In this document: positions 15,001 to 22,397 of the stretch, in pieces | How positions within the stretch are numbered: the stretch's first letter is position 1 | How the letters are laid out: each line of letters starts with the position of its first letter | NCBI GenBank assembly: GCA_045807225.1 | Contig: JBJMHU010000049.1 | Coordinates: 1-44,544 of the forward strand | Direction: 5' to 3' | Length of the DNA: 44,544 nucleotides | Source: Fodinibacter sp045807225 | GTDB lineage: Bacteria > Actinomycetota > Actinomycetes > Actinomycetales > Dermatophilaceae | Notes under the pieces: generated by a model | The model's input: only the letters and a program-made list of their open reading frames with translations | Database searches by the model: none | What the model was told of the DNA's origin: nothing | Translations under genes and position numbers: made by a program

Positions 15001-17798
15001 CGACAGCCGGCGCGGTCAACGACGACCCCAACACGACCGACTGCGACGAGAACCAGCTGCTGGTGCGCTCGCCTGACGGCACGATCTCGTACCGCCAGCG
15101 CAACGCCATCGACCCGACCGGCATCAACGGCCAGTCCGTCTACAACGGCACTCCTGCCGCCGACCGGGTCAAGGGCGGCAACGACAACGACACCTTCTGG
15201 GGTGGCGCCGGCAACGACGTCATCGACGGCCAGGGCGGCGACGACATCGCCCTCGGTGGTGAGGGTGACGACATCATCACCGACCTCGACGGCGCCGACG
15301 TGCCCAAGGGCGGTCCTGGGAACGACGCCATCGACGCCGGTCCCGGGGACGACATCCCGATGGGCAACGAGGGCAACGACTTCATCAACGCCGGCGCCAA
15401 CGACAACGAGACGTTCGCCGGTCCCGGCAACGACTTCGTCATCGCCGGGCAGGGTGCGGACGCGGTCTTCGGCGACGGTGGCGACGACTGGATCGAAGGC
15501 GGCTCGGGACAGGACCTGCTCCAGGGCGACCACGGAGCACCCTTCTTCGACGACCCCGCCGAGACCGCTCCGGGCAACGACATCTTCGTCGGCCAGGTCG
15601 GTGAGAACGACTACGACGCCGAGGGTGGCGACGACGTCATGGCGCAGAATGCCGCAGTCGACCGCAACGCGGGCGCCGGTGGCTTCGACTGGGCGATCCA
15701 CCAGTACGACACGGTGGCCGCTGCCGACGACATGATGATCAACAACAACCTCGGCGGCCTGCCGATCCAGCTCGTGGTCAACCGCGACCGCTGGCAGGAG
15801 ACCGAGGCCGACTCCGGTGGCCCGCTGAACGACAGCATCAAGGGCACCGACGGTGTCCTGGCCACCCCGCGGCTGATCGACGGACGCACCGGCGGCTTCT
15901 CCGGATGCGACGCCATCGACCAGGCAGGGGCGGCCCGGATCAACGGTCTGTCGGCCATCCTGCCGCCGGTCGCGCAGTGGCAGGGCACCGCGGCAGCCGT
16001 CGCAGCCCTGTCGGCGTCCGGCAGCTGCCCGCTCACCGGCCCGGTCTGGGGCGAGGGCGACATCCTCCTCGGTGGAGGCGGCAGTGACACCCTCGAGGGC
16101 CGCGCCGGCGACGAGATCATCGACGGCGACCGGTACCTCGCCACGCGGATCAGCTACCGCACCAACCCGGCTGACCCCGCCACCGAGACCGGGACGACGG
16201 ACCTGATGGAGAACACGGCGATCCCCGCCACCGCCACGGACCCGTGGGGACCGGGAACCACCGGCATGACCCTCCAGCAGGCCGTGTTCGCCGGCATCGC
16301 CCACCCGGGCAACCTGGTCGCCGTGCGTGACATCAAGACGGCTGCTGCCGACCCGACAGCCAAGGACACCGCGGTCTTCTCCGCGGCACCGAACACCTTC
16401 ACGATCACGCTGAACGCCAACGGCAGCATCACGGCCGACAGCAACGGTGGGGTCGACGGCGTCGACACCCTCTTCAACATCGAGAACCTCCGGTTCTGCC
16501 TCGCCACCGACCCGGTGACGAAGGCCTGCACCGCGTTCCAGGACGTCGCCGCACCGGCTCCGGCACCGGTCGCCACGGTCACTCCGACCGCCGGTCTGGC
16601 CTTCGCCAACCAGAGCACCGGGACGACCTCGGCGGCTCAGGCCATCACGGTCAGCAACACCGGGCCGCTGCCTCTGGTGGTCTCCGGTGTGACGGTGACC
16701 GGGACCGACGCGGGATCGTTCACGGCGACTCCGGCGGCCGGTTGTGCCTCGGTGGCGCCGGGTGCCTCGTGCACCGTCAACGTCACCTTCGCGCCGACCA
16801 CGGCCGGTGCCAAGGCGGCCACGGTCAACATCGCCGACAACGCTCCGGGCAGCCCGCACACCGTGCGGGTGACCGGAACCGGGGTCGCCGTCGCCACCGT
16901 TCCGGGTGCGCCCACCAACGTCCTGGCCGTGCGCGCCAACGCCTCGGCGAACGTGCGGTGGACCGCCCCGGTCAGCAACGGCGGGTCGCCCATCACCGGG
17001 TACTCCGTGCGCGTGGTCGACGCGGCCGGCAACCAGGTCGGCGCGCTGCGCCCGGCCGGCCCGGCAGCGAACACGCTGCTGGTCACCGGGCTCACCAACG
17101 GTCAGGCGTACCGGTTCTCGGTCACCGCGACCAACGCCGTCGGCGACAGTGCCGCCTCGGCACTGTCGGCCGCGGTCACCCCCGCGACCGTCCCCGGCGC
17201 CCCCACCGGGGTGACCGCCACCCGCGGCAACGCCTCGGCCACCGTGCGGTGGACCGCCCCGGCCAGTGACGGCGGGTCGGCCATCACCGGATACTCGGTG
17301 CGCGTGACCCTCAACTCGACCGGCGCCCAGGTCGGCGCACTGCGCCCGGCCGGTGCCGCGGCGAGAAGCCTGGTCGTCACCGGGCTGACCAACGGCACGG
17401 CGTACCGGGTCTCGGTCACCGCGACCAACGCCGTCGGCACCAGTGCCGCCTCGGCACTGTCCGCCGCGGTCACCCCGGCCACGGTTCCCGGCGCACCCGT
17501 CATCGGCACCGCCACCGCCGGCGCCGCCGCCGGCGCGCCGATCAACGCCACCGCACGATGGACGCCGCCAGCGTCCACCGGCGGGGCGGCCATCACCGGC
17601 TACCGCGTCAACGCCCTGCGGATCAGCGCAGCCGGCGCCGTGCTCGCCACCACCACCTCGGCCGTGCAACCCAGCACCGCCCGCAGCCTGGTGATGACGC
17701 TGCCCGTGACCGGTAACTACCGGTTCACCGTGCAGGCGATCAACGCAGTCGGAACCGGCGCCGCCTCGGCCCGATCCAACCTGGTGGCCGGCCGGTAA
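12045..17798 (+). CDS. Giant secreted animal-type heme peroxidase with RTX and Fn3 repeats
   Basis: 1,917 residues. A long basic n-region (1-~37) and hydrophobic core (RRVAAGAAFVIPVAMMAPVTAQA) form the export signal. The peroxidase domain spans ~230-950 and keeps the key residues: Gln270 and distal His274 (FGQFFDHGVDQ), catalytic Arg539 and heme-ester Glu542 (GDGRCNEN), and proximal His656 (YRFGHS). The calcium-ligating Asp after the distal His is Gly275. Three Ca-loop-like motifs (GPDGKPGTGDE and two related) are interspersed. RTX-type repeats follow (~1043-1180, with a short second set ~1340), then a choice-of-anchor-D/Hydin-like beta domain (~1508-1617) and three Fn3 domains (~1619-1915). 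Such bacterial peroxidases generate oxidants extracellularly. ATG 12045 is chosen over GTG 12042 because AAGGCAGG is better spaced. Confidence 0.93.
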   Translation: MNRWQGKSHRDAAAGAAEVAVQSPDRRGRPRSSSLWFRRVAAGAAFVIPVAMMAPVTAQAVAPPGNGFVVTAGDLTFILKQIKIAERHSATFTATNPCGSLVGPASDQIPDRLTSYGLRTVDGSCNNLFPGRETFAAADQPFPRLATAKFRDAEPVTASFPVGPLGPTSYKQKALGNVVIDSEPRTVSNLVVDQTSTNPAAVAAAGNPVRSQQNPGLFPCTTDPDPTAIPPVQGVPLNCVPSHKTLFIPNVTTDVGLSPPYNSMFTFFGQFFDHGVDQTVKSGGTVFVPLKADDPLRTVGPDGKPGTGDEVPANQAFMVLTRAQNQPGPDKVLGTADDITDANNTDSPWVDQSQTYTSHSSHQVFLREYSLVAGKPVTTGKFLGGLPAGQTYPGSPDGQDGISTWASVKKQAAEKLGLRLTDRDVTNIPMLATDPYGNFLPGPARGLPQYVTATGLIEGNITTPVAVPANVTYFDTPFLTDIAHNADPSPQDIDNNPATPPVAPIPDVDTTPSADFAKQPAGTYDDEMLNAHFSCGDGRCNENIALSTIHQIFHSEHNRLVDDITTTLNDPANAALLADFKASHQVDGAGPDVSYGFGGRLFQAARFVTEMEYQHLVFEEFGRKLVPAIRPFHVYSPDINPAIEAEFAHAVYRFGHSMLDDDVARSDTKADGSTLDNSLPLLTAFLNPPEFFDNKVDPTHSVYTPKEAAGAIVMGSSDQVGNELDEFVTETLRNNLLGLPLDLPTINMTRARDAGVPRLNEFRRSVFATTNDSQLIPYTSWSDFGQHLKHPESLINFVAAYGQHPSITSATTLKAKRDAARAIVDPRPVSAGVDGILGTADDIPADVQPADAADFMFSSGTTWANKADGTTTTGVDDIDLWVGGLAEVTNLFGGLLGSTFNYVFQTQLEKLQDGDRFYYLARTPGMNLRTQLEGNSFSEMIQRNTDGANSLKADAFATADCKFQLAKITPYSGLPTSSLPDHPPITTAGAVNDDPNTTDCDENQLLVRSPDGTISYRQRNAIDPTGINGQSVYNGTPAADRVKGGNDNDTFWGGAGNDVIDGQGGDDIALGGEGDDIITDLDGADVPKGGPGNDAIDAGPGDDIPMGNEGNDFINAGANDNETFAGPGNDFVIAGQGADAVFGDGGDDWIEGGSGQDLLQGDHGAPFFDDPAETAPGNDIFVGQVGENDYDAEGGDDVMAQNAAVDRNAGAGGFDWAIHQYDTVAAADDMMINNNLGGLPIQLVVNRDRWQETEADSGGPLNDSIKGTDGVLATPRLIDGRTGGFSGCDAIDQAGAARINGLSAILPPVAQWQGTAAAVAALSASGSCPLTGPVWGEGDILLGGGGSDTLEGRAGDEIIDGDRYLATRISYRTNPADPATETGTTDLMENTAIPATATDPWGPGTTGMTLQQAVFAGIAHPGNLVAVRDIKTAAADPTAKDTAVFSAAPNTFTITLNANGSITADSNGGVDGVDTLFNIENLRFCLATDPVTKACTAFQDVAAPAPAPVATVTPTAGLAFANQSTGTTSAAQAITVSNTGPLPLVVSGVTVTGTDAGSFTATPAAGCASVAPGASCTVNVTFAPTTAGAKAATVNIADNAPGSPHTVRVTGTGVAVATVPGAPTNVLAVRANASANVRWTAPVSNGGSPITGYSVRVVDAAGNQVGALRPAGPAANTLLVTGLTNGQAYRFSVTATNAVGDSAASALSAAVTPATVPGAPTGVTATRGNASATVRWTAPASDGGSAITGYSVRVTLNSTGAQVGALRPAGAAARSLVVTGLTNGTAYRVSVTATNAVGTSAASALSAAVTPATVPGAPVIGTATAGAAAGAPINATARWTPPASTGGAAITGYRVNALRISAAGAVLATTTSAVQPSTARSLVMTLPVTGNYRFTVQAINAVGTGAASARSNLVAGR
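15172..15590 (+). repeat. Glycine/aspartate-rich calcium-binding (RTX-like) repeat array within the peroxidase gene
   Basis: The coding sequence encodes about a dozen degenerate nonapeptides of the GGxGxDxhx type (GGAGNDVIDG, GGEGDDIITD, GNEGNDFING-like, GGSGQDLLQG). They should form a calcium-filled parallel beta-roll. A second short set (GGGGSDTLEGRAGDEIIDG) is at about 16070-16130. Confidence 0.85.
16899..17486 (+). repeat. Near-identical tandem Fn3-coding repeats
   Basis: Two Fn3 modules are repeated almost base for base: GCGTACCGG...TCGGTCACCGCGACC at 17106 recurs at 17400 (offset 294 bp), and GTGCGGTGGACCGCCCCGG at 16953 recurs at 17244 (offset 291 bp). The third module (from ~17487) is more diverged. 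The near-identity at the DNA level indicates recent duplication or gene conversion. Confidence 0.8.
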
Positions 17799-17814
17799 CC
17801 CGCCCGACCCCAGG

Positions 17815-17850
17815 CCGGAGGGTGGTGACCCTGCAGTCACCACCCTCCGG
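17815..17850. terminator. Bidirectional terminator between the peroxidase and GNAT genes
   Basis: CCGGAGGGTGGTGAC (17815-17829) and its exact reverse complement (17836-17850) form a perfect 15-bp stem with a 6-nt loop. It can serve both converging genes. The right arm is also the last codons and stop of the GNAT gene. Confidence 0.8.
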
Positions 17851-18394
17851 TCGTGCCGTCTGCCCCCTCTGCGGGCTGCCCAGCACCGCCCGCTGACAGG
17901 TCCTCGAGCCGCCACTCGACCTCGCCGTCGACCACGACCGGCGTCGGGAGCAGGCCCAGGGAGGCAGCCACCCGCTGCGAGGCGACGTGGTCCGGGTGCA
18001 CGTGGGCGAGGACGCGTCGCACACCCTTGCCCCGCAGGTGGTCGAGCACGAGCCGGGCGGCGTCCCGGGCGATACCCCGGCCCTGCCACGGCGTGCCGAC
18101 GACCCACGCCAGCTCGGACACCCCGTCGTGCGGGCCCAGTGTGGCCTGCACGTAGCCCACGGCCGGCCCCCCGGCGCCGAGCCGCACCACCCAGTTGTGC
18201 CAGACCTCGTCCGCCCGGTCCGGGCCCGCGACCTGGCCTGCATACCGCCGCTCGAGCTCCTCGCGGCTGGGAGGTGAGCCGCCGGTGAAGGCGTACAGCC
18301 CGGCATCCGAGAGCACATCGACCATCTCGCCGGCATGGTCGACGCGCAGCGGCTCGAGCACGAGCCGGCCGTCCCCCAGCGGCGGCGTCGTCAC
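17837..18394 (-). CDS. GNAT family N-acetyltransferase
   Basis: 185 residues, RimJ/RimL-type GNAT. It has an N-terminal strand typical of the family (GRLVLEPLRVDHAGEMVDVL), the V-shaped strands (ELAWVVGTPWQGRGIARDAARLVLDHL, ~98-124) containing the acetyl-CoA pyrophosphate loop QGRGIA, and a C-terminal HPDHVASQRVAASLGL motif. The acceptor substrate is unknown. The GTG start (18392-18394) overlaps the hemE stop by 4 bp (GTGA), so it is co-translated with hemE. Its last residues (TGGW) and stop are encoded by one arm of the terminator hairpin. Confidence 0.9.
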   Translation of the reverse strand: MTTPPLGDGRLVLEPLRVDHAGEMVDVLSDAGLYAFTGGSPPSREELERRYAGQVAGPDRADEVWHNWVVRLGAGGPAVGYVQATLGPHDGVSELAWVVGTPWQGRGIARDAARLVLDHLRGKGVRRVLAHVHPDHVASQRVAASLGLLPTPVVVDGEVEWRLEDLSAGGAGQPAEGADGTTGGW

Positions 18395-19494
18395 CGGGCG
18401 GAGGCCTCGTGCACCAGCTCGACCACGCGGGTGAGCACGTCGGGGTCGGTGTCCGGGAGCACCCCGTGACCGAGGTTGAACAGGTGACCGGGCGCCGCGC
18501 GACCCTCCTCGACGATGGCCCGCACCCGCCGCTCCAGCGGCTCCCAGGGCGCGAACAGCAGCGCCGGGTCGAGGTTGCCCTGCACGGCGTAGCGGCCGCC
18601 GAGCCGCGCCAGCGCGTCGGTGAGCGAGACACGGTAGTCGACACCGACCACGTCGGCGCCGGCCTCCCCCATCAGTGCGAGCAGCTCGCCGGTGCCCACG
18701 CCGAAGTGGATGCGCGGCACGTCGAGGTCGGCGACGGCCGCGAGCGCGGTGGCCGAGTGCGCCTGCACGGATGCCGTGTAGTCGGCGCGGCTGAGCACGC
18801 CGGCCCACGAGTCGAACAGCTGCACCACGGAGGCACCGGCCTGCGCCTGCACGCGCAGGAAGGCGCCGGAGATCTGGGCGAGCTGGGCGCACAGGTCGTG
18901 CCACAGCTGCGGGTCGCCCTGCATCAGGGCCTTGGTGTGCTCGTGGTTCCTCGACGGCCCGCCCTCGACGAGGTAGGACGCGAGGGTGAAGGGGGCGCCG
19001 GCGAAGCCGATGAGCGGGGTCGACCCTAGCTCGGCGGTGAGCAGGCGCACCGACTCGGTGATGTCGGGGACGTCGTCGGGGGTGAGGTCGCGCAGCTGGG
19101 CGAGGTCGGCGCGGCTGCGGATCGGGCGGGCGACCACCGGCCCCACCCCGGCCACGATGTCGAGGTCGACCCCGATCGCCGACAGGGGGACCACGATGTC
19201 GGAGAAGAAGATCGCCGCGTCGACGCCGTGGCGGCGGACCGGCTGCAGGGTGATCTCCGTGACGAGGTCCGGCCGGCGGCACGACTCCAGCATGCCGACG
19301 CCCTCACGAACCCTGCGGTACTCGGGCAGCGAGCGCCCGGCCTGGCGCATGAACCACACCGGGGTGTGCGGCACGGGCTTCTGCCGGGCCGCACGCACGA
19401 GGGGCGAGCCGGCGGTTGCGGCGCGGGCGGCATCCCCGGCGGCGGTCGGGTGCGTGCTCGGGCGGGCGGCGTCCGTGGCGTCAGGGGTGGTCAC
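18391..19494 (-). CDS. hemE: Uroporphyrinogen decarboxylase HemE
   Basis: 367 residues. HemE decarboxylates the four acetate side chains of uroporphyrinogen III to give coproporphyrinogen III. Family signatures are present: PVWFMRQAGRSLPEYR near the N-terminus (substrate-binding Arg residues), FFSDIVVPLSAIG, GFAGAPFTLASYL, QLFDSWAGVLS, and C-terminal GNLDPALLFAP and FNLGHGVLPDTDP. The start is the GTG at 19492-19494, with GGAGGA nine bases upstream; the first ~30 residues are an Ala/Thr-rich extension before the conserved fold. It lies 45 bp downstream of the EamA transporter gene on the same strand and overlaps the GNAT gene after it. hemY and hemQ are about 10 kb further on. Confidence 0.97.
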   Translation of the reverse strand: MTTPDATDAARPSTHPTAAGDAARAATAGSPLVRAARQKPVPHTPVWFMRQAGRSLPEYRRVREGVGMLESCRRPDLVTEITLQPVRRHGVDAAIFFSDIVVPLSAIGVDLDIVAGVGPVVARPIRSRADLAQLRDLTPDDVPDITESVRLLTAELGSTPLIGFAGAPFTLASYLVEGGPSRNHEHTKALMQGDPQLWHDLCAQLAQISGAFLRVQAQAGASVVQLFDSWAGVLSRADYTASVQAHSATALAAVADLDVPRIHFGVGTGELLALMGEAGADVVGVDYRVSLTDALARLGGRYAVQGNLDPALLFAPWEPLERRVRAIVEEGRAAPGHLFNLGHGVLPDTDPDVLTRVVELVHEASAR

Positions 19495-19539
19495 GAGGCG
19501 ACATCCTCCCACTCCCGCTGCCGACCACCGACTCGGCGT

Positions 19540-20364
19540 CTACAGCGCCGTGAGGGCAGCGCCACCGACGGCCAGGGCCACGCCGACCTGCTGCACCCGC
19601 TTGAGCCGCTCGTCGAGCAGGAAGCGTGCCCAGATGATGGTGACGACCGGGTACAGCGAGCCCAGCACCGAGGCGATGCTCACCTGGCCCCGGGACGACG
19701 CGAACGCGAACAGGCCGTTCGCGACGAGGTCGCCGCAGCCGATGGCGAGCAGGGCCGGCGTCTCGCGGGCGGTGACCCCGCCGGCGGTGCGGAGCACCAG
19801 CCCGACGGTGACGAGGACGGTCACCGACGTCAGCCGCATGCCCCACAGGGTGAGCAGGGTCGACTCCCGTGCCCCGCGGTCGAGGCAGAACAGCGCCAGC
19901 CCGAAGCCGAGCGCGGCACAGCCGGCCAGGATCACCGGCCGCGGCGAGACGTCGCCGCTCAGCTCCGGCCCCGAGGCCAGGGTCACGCCCACGATGGCGA
20001 CGAGCATGCCGACCCACGCCCAGGGCGAGGGGGTGTCGCCGGTCGCGACCCCGAGCACGACCGGCACGACGACCCCGAGCGCGGCGATCGGGGCCACCAC
20101 GCCCATGGTGCCCGCGGACAGGGCCGAGTAGAAGCAGACCAGCCCGGCCATGCCGGTGAGCCCGGCGGCCACCGCCCACGGCGGCCACCCCGACCAGGTG
20201 ACGGTGTCCCACCGCACCGCCACGACGAGCGAGATGACGAGCAGCGCCAGCGCCTGCGTCCACCCCACGACCGCCACGGCGGGATGCCGTCGCGAGGTGA
20301 CCCCGGCGAAGAAGTCGGACGTGCCCCAGGCGAGGGAGGAGGCCAGGGCCAGCACGCTCAGCAC
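19540..20364 (-). CDS. EamA/DMT-family membrane transporter
   Basis: 274 residues with about ten hydrophobic segments arranged as two EamA repeats, beginning MLSVLALASSLAWGTSDFFAGVTSR and ending with TIIWARFLLDERLKRVQQVGVALAVGG, the typical end of the second repeat. It is a putative exporter of a small metabolite in the cytoplasmic membrane; the substrate is unknown. The GTG (20362-20364) is 6 nt after a TAGGCT box, indicating a leaderless mRNA, and it is divergent from the DUF3000 gene, whose own start also looks leaderless. It may be transcribed with hemE, 45 bp downstream. Confidence 0.9.
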   Translation of the reverse strand: MLSVLALASSLAWGTSDFFAGVTSRRHPAVAVVGWTQALALLVISLVVAVRWDTVTWSGWPPWAVAAGLTGMAGLVCFYSALSAGTMGVVAPIAALGVVVPVVLGVATGDTPSPWAWVGMLVAIVGVTLASGPELSGDVSPRPVILAGCAALGFGLALFCLDRGARESTLLTLWGMRLTSVTVLVTVGLVLRTAGGVTARETPALLAIGCGDLVANGLFAFASSRGQVSIASVLGSLYPVVTIIWARFLLDERLKRVQQVGVALAVGGAALTAL

Positions 20365-20370
20365 CGACGC

Positions 20371-20376
20371 AGCCTA
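20371..20376 (-). promoter_or_regulatory. -10 box (TAGGCT) for the EamA transporter gene
   Basis: TAGGCT on the minus strand followed by six bases and the GTG at 20364; no ribosome binding site. Leaderless promoter. Confidence 0.5.
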
Positions 20377-20432
20377 GCCACCTGCGGGCGCGCGACTCGG
20401 CGTGGCCCCGTGCCGTGAGGGTCGGCACCGCT

Positions 20433-20438
20433 TACATT
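20433..20438 (+). promoter_or_regulatory. -10 box (TACATT) for the DUF3000 gene
   Basis: TACATT is followed by six bases (GACGTG) and a GTG at 20445. The absence of a ribosome binding site supports leaderless translation and decides the start in favour of 20445 (or 20442) over the in-frame GTG at 20415 upstream of the -10 box. Confidence 0.5.
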
Positions 20439-20444
20439 GACGTG

Positions 20445-21029
20445 GTGTCCAGCCGCACCGTGACAGGTCGCGAGTCACCCGAGTTCACCCGGGCCCTCGA
20501 GGACCTCCATCGCGCCCGCCTGCGCCCCGAGATCCGTCTCACCGAGGTGCCGGCTCCCCAGCGCATCGCGCCGTACGCCGTCGCGCTCACCGCCGACGTC
20601 GTCGACCCCCGCGACACCGACGACGACCTGGCCTCGGGCCGCTTCGTCCTCCTCCACGACCCCAGCGCGCCCGAGCCGTGGGGCGGCGAGTGGCGCGCCG
20701 TGACCTTCGCCCGCGCCGAGCTCGAGCCCGAGCTGGCCACCGACCCGCTGCTCGGGGAGGTGGGCTGGAGCTGGCTGGTCGACGCCCTGGCCGGGCGCGG
20801 TGTGGGCTACGTCGCCGAGGCCGGCACGGTCACCCGTGTGGTCTCGCAGAGCTTCGCCGGGCTGGCCGACCGGCCCGCCAGCGTCGAGATGGAGGTGCGC
20901 GCCTCGTGGACCCCCCTCGGGCCGGAGGTCGGTGACCACCTCCTCGCCTGGTCCGACCTGCTCTGCACCATCGCCGGGCTCCCTCCGCTTCCCGAGGGCG
21001 TGGTCGCCCTTCCCGGACCTCGGCACTGA
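20445..21029 (+). CDS. DUF3000 domain protein
   Basis: 194 residues, almost entirely the actinobacterial DUF3000 domain: FTRALEDLHRARLRPEIRLTEVPAPQRIAPYAVAL near the N-terminus, FVLLHDPSAPEPWGGEWR, and GEVGWSWLVDALA followed by DHLLAWSDLLCTIAGLPPLPEGV. The function is unknown. Families of this type sit next to RNase D and hemE in many actinobacteria, as here. The start is inferred from a -10 box 6 nt upstream; an in-frame GTG at 20415 lies upstream of that box and is rejected. Its stop is directly followed by the RNase D ATG (TGAATG). Confidence 0.9.
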   Translation: MSSRTVTGRESPEFTRALEDLHRARLRPEIRLTEVPAPQRIAPYAVALTADVVDPRDTDDDLASGRFVLLHDPSAPEPWGGEWRAVTFARAELEPELATDPLLGEVGWSWLVDALAGRGVGYVAEAGTVTRVVSQSFAGLADRPASVEMEVRASWTPLGPEVGDHLLAWSDLLCTIAGLPPLPEGVVALPGPRH

Positions 21030-22268
21030 ATGGGTTCCGAGACACCGGTTCCCACCACCGAGGGCGCCCCCGCGCCGACGGTGGTGCCACTGAACGAACC
21101 TGTCGACGGAGTCCCCGTCGTCATCGAGACCGAGCGCGGGCTCGCTCGCGCCGCCGCGGCGGTGGCCGCCGGTGAGGGCCCGGTGGCGATCGACGCCGAG
21201 CGCGCGTCGGGCTACCGCTACGGCCAGCGCGCCTACCTCGTGCAGGTGCGTCGCGAGGGCGCCGGCACCTGGCTCATCGACCCGGTCGGCTGCCCCGACC
21301 TGAGCCCGCTCGACGAGGCGATCGGTGCGGCCGAGTGGATCCTGCACGCGGCCACCCAGGACCTCGCCTGCCTGGCCGAGGTGGGCCTGCGCCCGCGCCA
21401 GCTGTTCGACACCGAGCTCGCAGGCCGCATCCTGGGGCTGCCGCGGGTGGGTCTCGCGGCCGTCGTCGAGCACTACCTCGGGCTCAGCCTGGCCAAGGAG
21501 CACTCCGCGGTCGACTGGTCGACCCGGCCGCTGCCCGAGCCGTGGCTGCGCTACGCGGCGCTCGACGTCGAGGTGCTCAGCGAGCTGCGCAACCTGATGG
21601 GCGTCGACCTCGCGTCACAGGGCAAGTCGGAGTGGGCGCGCCAGGAGTTCACCTCGCTGCTGACCTGGTCCCCGACCGAGCGGGTCGACCCGTGGCGGCG
21701 CACCTCGGGCCTGAACACCCTGCGCTCGCGCCGGTCGGTCGCCATCGTGCGCGAGCTCTGGTACGCCCGTGACGACATCGCCCGCGACCGCGACACCTCG
21801 ATCGGCCGGGTGCTCCCCGATGCCGCGCTCGTCGAGATCGCCAAGGCGGTGCCGAGCACCCCCGCCGACCTCCCCCGCGGGCACCGGGCCATCGCCCGCT
21901 ACGGCCGCCAGTGGGTCGATGCGGTGCGCCGGGCGCTGGAGATCCCCGAGGACGACCTGCCGCCGCGCACGCTGCCCTCCGACGGGCCGCCGCCCCCGCG
22001 GGTGTGGGCCGAGAAGAACCCGCTGGCCGCCGACCGGCTCGGCGCCACCCGGGCCGCGCTCACCGCGTTCGCGCAGGAGCACGTCATCCCGGTGGAGAAC
22101 GTCTGCTCGCCAGACCCGCTGCGCCGGGTCGTGTGGCAGCCGCCCACCGACCGCGACGAGGCCGCCTTCACCCGGGCGCTGCTCGACCAGGGCTGCCGTC
22201 CCTGGCAGGCCGAGATCGTGGCCCCGATGCTGGTGACGGCGTTCGAGCAGTTCCCCGACCCCGAGTGA
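21030..22268 (+). CDS. rnd: Ribonuclease D-like 3'-5' exonuclease with HRDC domain
   Basis: 412 residues. Residues ~45-205 are a DEDD exonuclease domain: Asp-x-Glu in VAIDAERASGYRYGQRAYLVQVRR, the second Asp in HAATQDLACLAEVGLRP, and the ALDVEVL end motif. Residues ~245-330 are an HRDC domain (RSRRSVAIVRELWYARDDIARDRD, GRVLPDAALVEIAKAVP). RNase D trims tRNA and other small RNA 3' ends. A C-terminal extension of about 80 residues is typical of actinobacterial members. It follows the DUF3000 gene with zero spacing, indicating a common transcript. Confidence 0.93.
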   Translation: MGSETPVPTTEGAPAPTVVPLNEPVDGVPVVIETERGLARAAAAVAAGEGPVAIDAERASGYRYGQRAYLVQVRREGAGTWLIDPVGCPDLSPLDEAIGAAEWILHAATQDLACLAEVGLRPRQLFDTELAGRILGLPRVGLAAVVEHYLGLSLAKEHSAVDWSTRPLPEPWLRYAALDVEVLSELRNLMGVDLASQGKSEWARQEFTSLLTWSPTERVDPWRRTSGLNTLRSRRSVAIVRELWYARDDIARDRDTSIGRVLPDAALVEIAKAVPSTPADLPRGHRAIARYGRQWVDAVRRALEIPEDDLPPRTLPSDGPPPPRVWAEKNPLAADRLGATRAALTAFAQEHVIPVENVCSPDPLRRVVWQPPTDRDEAAFTRALLDQGCRPWQAEIVAPMLVTAFEQFPDPE

Positions 22269-22360
22269 TCCCCCCGCCCTCCCGGGCGAGTCGGGCAGTC
22301 CGACGCAGTCGCGGCGGCATCCGCCGTGCGCTCCCTCCTGCCCTCGACGGCGCGTCGCCC

Positions 22361-22397
22361 TTGACAGGCAAGCATTCACTTGCCTATGGTCGGGGCC
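22361..22397 (+). promoter_or_regulatory. Promoter with palindromic operator of the ArsR/VOC operon
   Basis: TTGACA (-35, 22361-22366) and TATGGT (-10, 22385-22390) are separated by 18 bp. That spacer is a palindrome, GGCAAGCATTCACTTGCC (arms 6 bp, 7 with flanking A/T). The ATG lies seven bases after the -10, so the mRNA should be leaderless. A repressor bound here would block RNA polymerase; the encoded ArsR protein is the obvious candidate. Confidence 0.75.

Noticed and set aside
13791..18644. A 1,617-codon open frame on the minus strand across the peroxidase gene
   Set aside because: It is the antisense shadow of a repetitive GC-rich gene: composition is dominated by Val/Gly/Arg/Asp without domain signals, while the plus strand encodes a coherent peroxidase.
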